DNA of 64,000 nt, taken from contig NC_045147.1 in NCBI RefSeq assembly GCF_008831285.2, forward strand, positions 3,496,001-3,560,000. Reading direction: 5' to 3'. The notes under the pieces are model-generated. The model made no database searches, had not been told where the DNA came from, and saw only the letters and a list, made by a program, of their open reading frames with translations. Source of the stretch: Nymphaea colorata. Its lineage: Eukaryota; Streptophyta; Magnoliopsida; Nymphaeales; Nymphaeaceae. A program made the translations under genes and the position numbers. This document shows, piece by piece, positions 58,421 to 64,000 of this stretch. Position 1 is the first letter of the stretch. Every line of letters starts with the position of its first letter.

Positions 58421-58559
58421 GGAGGTGATCAGGTTAGGAGCATTGCCTTTGAAAAGGGACCTGAGTCCACTCTATTCAGAAGAAGGCAATGATGTTGATC
58501 TCCATACTGAAGAACAAACTCAGCTACCTCAAGAAAATTAAGTAGAGGTGTCACTAAGG

Positions 58560-59584
58560 AAATCCATATATGGACTAAAGCAAGTTTTCCAGTCATTACA
58601 AACTTCATCAAGTTATAGTTTCATTTGGTTTCGAAATTAATATGGTTGATGAATGTGTATACCAAAAGTTCAGTGGGGGCAAATTTATCTTTCTGGTTTT
58701 ATATGTCGATGATATATTGTTGGCAAGTAATGATGTGGGCATATTGCATGAAACTAAGAATTTTTTGTCAACAAAGTTTGACATGAAGGATCTTGGTTGT
58801 GCATCTTTTGTATTGGGGATCCAAATATTTTGAGATCGTTCTCAGGATATTCTTTGGATTATTACAAAAGTCCTACATTAATAAGGTGTTTCACTGATAT
58901 GGCATGAAAAGTTGTAAACCAGGAAATACTCCAGTTACTAAAGAAGACAAGTTTTGTCTCAAACAGTGCCCTAAAAGTGAAATCGAATCTAAGGAAATGG
59001 AAATGATTCCCTATTTGTCTGTTGTGGGAAGCCTTATGTATGCTCAGGTTTGTACTCGTTTAGATATTGCATTTATCATTGCAATGTTAGGCAGATACTT
59101 AAGTGATCCTGGTATGGATCATTGGGAAGCAGCCAAAAGGGTATTGAGGTACTTACAAAGAACAAAAGGTTTTACGCTCACATACAGGAAGTCAGACCAG
59201 TGGGAGATCATTGGGTATTCAGATTCTGACTTTGCTGGGTGCCAAGATAATAGCATTCAATCAGGTTTTGTGATTGTAGAATTTTGTCACGAGGCTGCGC
59301 ATTATGTATGGTATAGGCTGCGTATTATGTATGGTATAGAAAGACCACTAAGGTTGTTGTGTGACAATAATTCAGTAGTCATGTACTCTTATAACAGCCA
59401 CAGTTTGTCAAAGTCGAAGCTCATCGACATTAAGTTTTTGGCCGTTAAAGAAAGGATACAGAATGGTCAGGTGTCTTTAGAGCATATTGGGACAAACTCT
59501 ATGATTTGTAGATCCGCTTACCAAGGTTTAACACATAAGGTCTTTCACAAACATGTTGTTCATATGGGTGTTATCCTTGGATGA
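58560..59584 (+). pseudogene. copia reverse transcriptase C-terminal part and RNase H
   Basis: 58642-58833 carries the RT active-site motif Y-V-D-D (58702-58713) within F-L-V-L-Y-V-D-D-I-L-L-A-S, then M-K-D-L-G and L-G-I-Q-I. After a stop, 58904-59584 gives V-G-S-L-M-Y-A-Q, H-W-E-A-A-K-R-V-L-R-Y-L and S-D-S-D-F-A-G-C-Q-D. The stretch that should carry the middle of RNase H (around its catalytic Glu) is missing and replaced by a 23-bp tandem duplication (59292-59314 and 59315-59337). The tail 'LIDIKFLAVKERIQNGQVSL' is normal. Confidence 0.88.
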
Positions 59585-59991
59585 TGTGCTGGTTTAGTGG
59601 GAGTTTGTATTTTGTTTGCTCTAATGTATGGACACGTATTCAGTTTTCTGCAGAATAAAGTTTAAAGTTCTTTGGTTCCATTCTGTGTTTATGTTTTGAT
59701 CTCCATAAGGTTTTAAAGTTGGACCAGTTGAGAATAGACATGTTGTAATCACATTGCATGTAATTCTCATGCTATACATCCATATCAGATCTATGTCATT
59801 GATTATGTTAACATTTGTGATCATTGAAGGTTTAGCAAATTTTATTATAGCGAAAGCCGCTTTGGTTCTGTGTTGATATGGTCATGGACGAGATTGGCGA
59901 AAATGACGTTTAATAAGATAGCAATTATGAACTCTTAAGGTTTTGTGTAATGTCTGAATGTATAAAGACATATTTGGCCCAAGTGGGAGAT

Positions 59992-60462
59992 TGTAAGATC
60001 ATTTAGTGGGCCGACATATGTCTATGAGGAATTTCAGACATTATGGCTGTCTTAACGTAAATATCCGCTTAAGTAATTGCATTTTAGGATATTACGTCAT
60101 TTTAGATGGTATGGGGTAATTTTGAAATGTATAGATACCAGTACGCAACTACGGACTCTTTGATGGGTGGAATTCGTAATTGTCCTCATTATAAAATGGT
60201 AGTGGTCCCTGGGGTCATGCAATGGTTGCCTGAAACATTGGTTTCTAAGGTTTTCCTCTTTCCCATCTGAGAGAGACCTCAAGCGCGCCGTAAAGACCCT
60301 GGGAGATCCTACCGTGATCTACCGTCCAGTTCTTCAGATAGATTCAGGTACGCTTCCGCTTTAAGTTTAAGGTTATGTTTATTTCAATGATTTAGCATGA
60401 GCATGATCCTGTTTTGTTTATGGCATATACGTTAGGTTTTGTGTATGGGAGAAATCCCAACA
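59992..60462 (+). repeat. 3' LTR of the copia element
   Basis: 471 bp, matching 54777-55255. It ends at '...cccaaca' directly before the 'gagac' target duplication; the 5' LTR differs in its last few bases. Confidence 0.88.
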
Positions 60463-61056
60463 GAGACCACTTCTCTGAGTTAATTTCTCGGCAATCAAGC
60501 AGCAATGATGGGCTTTGAGTGTCGATGATGGCCTTCAAAGCAGAGAAAAGGCGGTCAATACAAAGATGCATAGGTCTGTGTGAACGGTGGCTCAAGGGTC
60601 CACATGTCCACAAACCCTTTCTATTTTCTCTACTGTTTTTTACGATGCAGACAACAAAGCAACAAAGCATGGTGTCCCGAGAGAGGAAAGTTTGCCTTCC
60701 TGCTGACAACTTATCTTGCAATCTAAACAAAAAGGATACAGTTATTTCTTTTCAGAAGAACTCTGAACTGAATTGAGAAGAACTCTGAGCAAAGTGAATT
60801 CAATTCAGCTTCCTACTTTCTCAGTTATCTAAACAAAAAATACAGTAATTTCTTTTCAGATTTTTATCAAATACCATCCTACTCGTATCAGTGGTTTCCA
60901 TTTCTGAATCGACTCCTGTGCTCCAACATCATCCGCTGCCTTCTTCTTCATAAGATTGAGAACTTCTCTTCTCTTTTTCACTAAATCCTATTGTGAAACA
61001 CTTTTGACAAAAGCAATTGTTCCTAACTTAAGAAGGCCAGGACTCAATCGATGGCA
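60463..61056. other. Downstream flank of carboxylesterase C
   Basis: 60770-60990 is a diverged copy of 51340-51550 ('tttttatcaaataccatcct' against 'ttcttatcaaatcccatcct'). No gene. It shows that the copia element split a segmental duplicate. Confidence 0.6.
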
Positions 61057-62025
61057 TCAACCTGCGCGGTTGATGAACGAAGCAAATAGCTTTAGCAGCA
61101 ACCTCGCCTTCTCCTTCTCCGGATTGAAGAGGTGGAAGACGTGTTCCTCCCCCTCCACCTCGTCCACCTCTGCCTCCCCCTTCCACCCGCTGCCGGTCAA
61201 GGCCTCGTAGAACCACCAGTCGCGGTCCCGCATGCCGTCCTTCCCAGCGATGGCTACCAACACGGACCGGCACCCCAGCCCAGAGAGCGGTGGCGAACCG
61301 ACCGCCAGCGGGTTAAGGATTGGGTCGTCATCTCCGATGTTTGCAGGGCATGCCGCCTTCCAAAACGCTTGAGCGCCACAACCTCTGATGTCTCGCAACC
61401 GAGGCGAGCAGAGGACCAGAAGAAAGGGTGCACCAAAATGACTCCTTGAAGCTTTACCGGATCTTCAAGGGCTCGACCAGATCCAAGAGCTGCAGAGGCG
61501 CCGCCGGCACGCATGGCCACATGGTAGGCGAGGTTGCTGCCGGCACTGTCTCCAGCAACCACGACGCGGCCCAAGTCGGCATGATCAGCGATCCACGGCT
61601 CAGCACCAGGCCCTGTTTGGGACACCACCCACTGGAAGGCTTCCCAACAGTCGTGGTGGGAGGTGGGGACGGGATGCTCCGGAGCCAGGCGGTACTCGAT
61701 GGAACGGCAACGGCACCGGACTAGGTGACAAGGGAGTTGATGTAGTTGTGGTAGAGAGGGGAGAAGGCAGACTCGATGCAGAAGCCACCACCATGAAAGT
61801 AGACTAAGAGTGGACTGCGGTGGTTGCCGGAAAGTGGGGGGAGGTAAATGCGGGCGGAGAGGCCGGTTGCGGGGTTGATGAGGACGTCCTTAGAGGAGAT
61901 GCCGGTGGCATGATGGTCGTTGGAGGGAGGACCCTCTCGTTGCCCTTCAGCCTCTCTACGTGGCCATCTTTGTAGATACGGAGATATTCAGGAACCTCCT
62001 GGTCCAACTCTTGGGAGGGATCCAT
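61057..62025 (-). pseudogene. Plant carboxylesterase (CXE-type), copy C, decayed
   Basis: Start codon at 62023-62025 (M-D-P-S-Q-E-L). Recognised in order on the minus strand: 'YKDGHVERLKGNERV', HGGG oxyanion region (~61790), 'EYRLAPEHPVP' after a frame change, nucleophile G-D-S-A-G (~61550), 'LVHPFFWSSARL', 'GKDGMRDRDWW' and 'GEEHVFHLF', ending F-A-S-F-I-N-R-A-G. At least three frame changes are needed (near 61930, 61710 and 61390) and a TAG lies near 61725. It is the most divergent of the three copies in its N-terminus. Catalytic residues are visible but the reading frame is not continuous. Confidence 0.82.
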
Positions 62026-62803
62026 GGCGGAGAAGGAGAGATGCGGTCTGAAGGGGAGTTGGAAATGGTTCTAACTACAAGTTGTTTCGGCAATATTACT
62101 CAAAGTAACTAGTTTTTTTCTCGGTCATTTCTGCGTTCAAGCGTTGTAAATCCAAAATCCTTTCGTTTTTTTAAGAGGGCAAATTCTTGTTTGCTGTTAC
62201 AGGCAGTCATTTTATTATTAACTTTACCCATTGCTAGACAAATAGTCTCACTTTTATTTTACGAGATGGAGAGGCTGATAGAAGCTCAAAACCATCCCCT
62301 TTCTCACCTTGCCCCCCTCGTCCTCTTAATAACGTTTGATGCTTAAGAATTTTACTGTGCATCAATGAAACTGCAAATTTTTGTATGCTTTTTAATCGCA
62401 CAAAGAAAAAATTATCGTGGTAAATTAGAAGGAACAAGGTAATTGTAAAAGTTCCTCAAAGGTCCAACCTTTTACCATGGTTTTTTTTTTATGGTAATTT
62501 AAGGTTTCAAATTTTCACATTGACATCAAATCGGACCTAAGGTTAAGGATTGTTTTATGGTGCATCGAGATAAGCATTCCCCCATGTGGGTGTTTTCTTT
62601 TCTAAAACATAAAGAGTTGATGCGACAAAATTTAAAAAGGAAACCGAAAGCTGGCAACCTATCAGCTTTGTCCAGTCTTTTGCATAGACCCTTTTAGGGA
62701 TATCTTGAAACATAATCTATTAGAAAAACCTATGAAATTAATTTTGCAAAAATAAATTCAACAATAACATTTTCTTTTAGTGTAATATAACAACTCTCTC
62801 TCC

Positions 62804-62860
<57 letters not shown>

Positions 62861-63009
62861 GTGTCATGCCATAATCAATTGACAAACAGGTGGCATAACT
62901 TGTCATTGATTGATATGCACACGTCATCAACTGATATGACATTTCACCAATTTTATAATAAACCACTTGTCTTGCTGTTACTTGGAGTTAACTTCAATGC
63001 TTAAAAAAA
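62026..63009. other. Intergenic upstream of carboxylesterase C; AT microsatellite
   Basis: No gene recognised. An (AT)n run of ~45 bases occupies 62811-62855. 62970-63009 leads into the direct-repeat copy at 63010. Confidence 0.6.
62811..62855. repeat. (AT)n microsatellite
   Basis: Perfect AT dinucleotide run, followed by 'aaaatggtgtcatgcc'. It is the longest dinucleotide run in the window. Confidence 0.95.
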
Positions 63010-64000
63010 GTAATTATCAAAGGGAGATGTGAAGCTTTTGCCAGAGTACAATAATTTAGGGAAATATCTTCTAACGGATGGGCCGTTTCAATGTGACTGA
63101 CGTCGTGTTTCTGAATTTCTCGTAGCGTGAAGCTGACAAACAACGGTGGACATATTTATCCTCACCTCAGCTTTGACCAAATTTTCTTTTTGGAAATTAC
63201 TTTTGAGCCTACTTGAGATTTTTATAGCGAGGAAAATATTGCCCAAGTACTCCAAGGATAAATAGTCATCATGATCATGGGGACAAAATTTTGAAAACTC
63301 CTTGGGAGTGACTTTTTTTATTGCTTTCTACCATGAATAAAGGAACAAAAATAATAGAGTTATTTTGCATGTTGTTACTTTCCTCAATTGTAAATGGTGA
63401 GACCACGGTACTTTAATTGATGTGTACGTACTCCAATCAGGGGCATTTTGTAATTCATATACGTACAAAAAAATGTGGTATTTCCGATGCACAACTCATA
63501 ATATTGTTGTTACAAATGCAAAAGCATAGCTGTGGATGCATGATTCCCAACTTGGGTTCCCTTGTTTTCATCGAGTTCATGAAAAAAAAAAAAAAGTTTG
63601 GACTTGAAGACTCGAAAAAAAAGACTGATGGAAGCGTTGCCAGCTTGGGTTCCCTTGTTTTCATCAAATTCTTGCAAAAAGAATAGTGTCAGATCATAGA
63701 TATCTGAAGATTGGTTGGTAAAAATGGGGCAAAAAAGGTTTAAATTTGGGTTGCGTCCAACTTTTTATCAGATTGGGCTTAGTCAGATTTTAGGGTTTGG
63801 AATTACATTTAGACTTCCTTTTTTATAAGTAAACTTGGAGCTGCCTGGAATCAAATCTGCCGTTTGTAGGATTTATCCAACTTGAATTAAGATTCAGCTA
63901 TGATCAGTTGTAGAACTAATGTGTTATTCCTTAACCTGTGGTGAAGGAAATCAGCCTGAACTATTATTTTTATGTTTTGAAAAAAATATATTAAGAATTG
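63010..64000. repeat. Right copy of the ~1-kb direct repeat
   Basis: Matches 1-992 in the same orientation with two differences noticed (one substitution, one 1-bp indel). It continues beyond the window end, so its length is unknown. No gene inside. Confidence 0.95.

Larger units (their letters stand above)
54777..60462 (+). mobile_element. Ty1/copia LTR retrotransposon, 5.7 kb, defective
   Basis: Two LTRs in direct orientation (54777-~55255 and 59992-60462), both starting TGTAAGATC. The flanking 5-bp sequence 'gagac' occurs at 54772-54776 and again at 60463-60467, a matching target duplication. A polypurine-like 'aagtgggaga' sits just before the 3' LTR. Coding order gag, zinc knuckle, protease, pre-integrase piece, RT, RNase H is that of copia. 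Most of the integrase, the N-terminal RT and the RNase H core are missing, and several stops and frame changes are present, so it cannot move on its own. It was inserted into the third carboxylesterase block. Confidence 0.9.

Noticed and set aside
1-64000. CRISPR array, prophage, operon or riboswitch
   Set aside because: The window is plant nuclear DNA. The tandem repeats seen have no spacer structure and no bacterial-type gene organisation is present.

Overview
The window is nuclear DNA from a flowering plant, in a gene-poor and repeat-rich region. This is inferred from Ty1/copia retrotransposon remains, hAT-type DNA transposons with 8-bp target duplications, a hevein-like secreted peptide gene, plant carboxylesterase (CXE) copies and a plant 40S ribosomal protein S15 fragment with introns. 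The species cannot be named from the sequence. Almost all of the window is explained by tandem duplication at several scales plus transposon insertion. The only genes that look intact are three copies of one small hevein-like peptide gene.

Layout. 1-992 recurs almost unchanged at 63010-64000, so the window is framed by a ~63-kb-spaced direct repeat. 1.4-2.5 kb holds two minisatellites. 2.8-6.8 kb is an old, diverged copy of the array unit with copia pol-end/LTR scraps and no peptide gene. 6936-35059 is an array of three units: U1 6936-18604 (enlarged by an internal 3.1-kb tandem duplication), U2 18605-26834 and U3 26835-~35059 (each ~8.23 kb and nearly identical). Each unit carries one hevein-like gene, at least one TATA-less relative of that gene's promoter, a 176-bp hAT MITE, a ~450-bp GC/CT-rich hAT MITE, an ATT microsatellite and several copia 3'-end fragments. 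35.06-36.6 kb is an older diverged copy of the promoter-relative block.

36.7-62 kb is a second, older array centred on three decayed carboxylesterase copies, all on the minus strand (41.2-42.1, 48.6-49.6 and 61.1-62.0 kb). Their flanks are recognisably duplicated. After that duplication the region took a 1.3-kb hAT element carrying an S15 gene fragment (39626-40943), a second hAT-like element (42264-43989), a truncated copia element (about 51.6-53.1 kb) and a nearly full-length but defective copia element with two LTRs and a matching 5-bp target duplication (54777-60462). Paralogous copies lacking the insertions give natural 'empty sites' for two of the hAT-type elements and an approximate one for a third.

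Functionally, the only expected products are the secreted cysteine-rich peptides. Tandem gain of these copies would raise dosage of a probable chitin-binding, defence-type peptide. All other coding matter seen is retrotransposon debris or pseudogene. No tRNA, rRNA or CRISPR array was recognised. All comparisons were made by eye, so small differences may have been missed.
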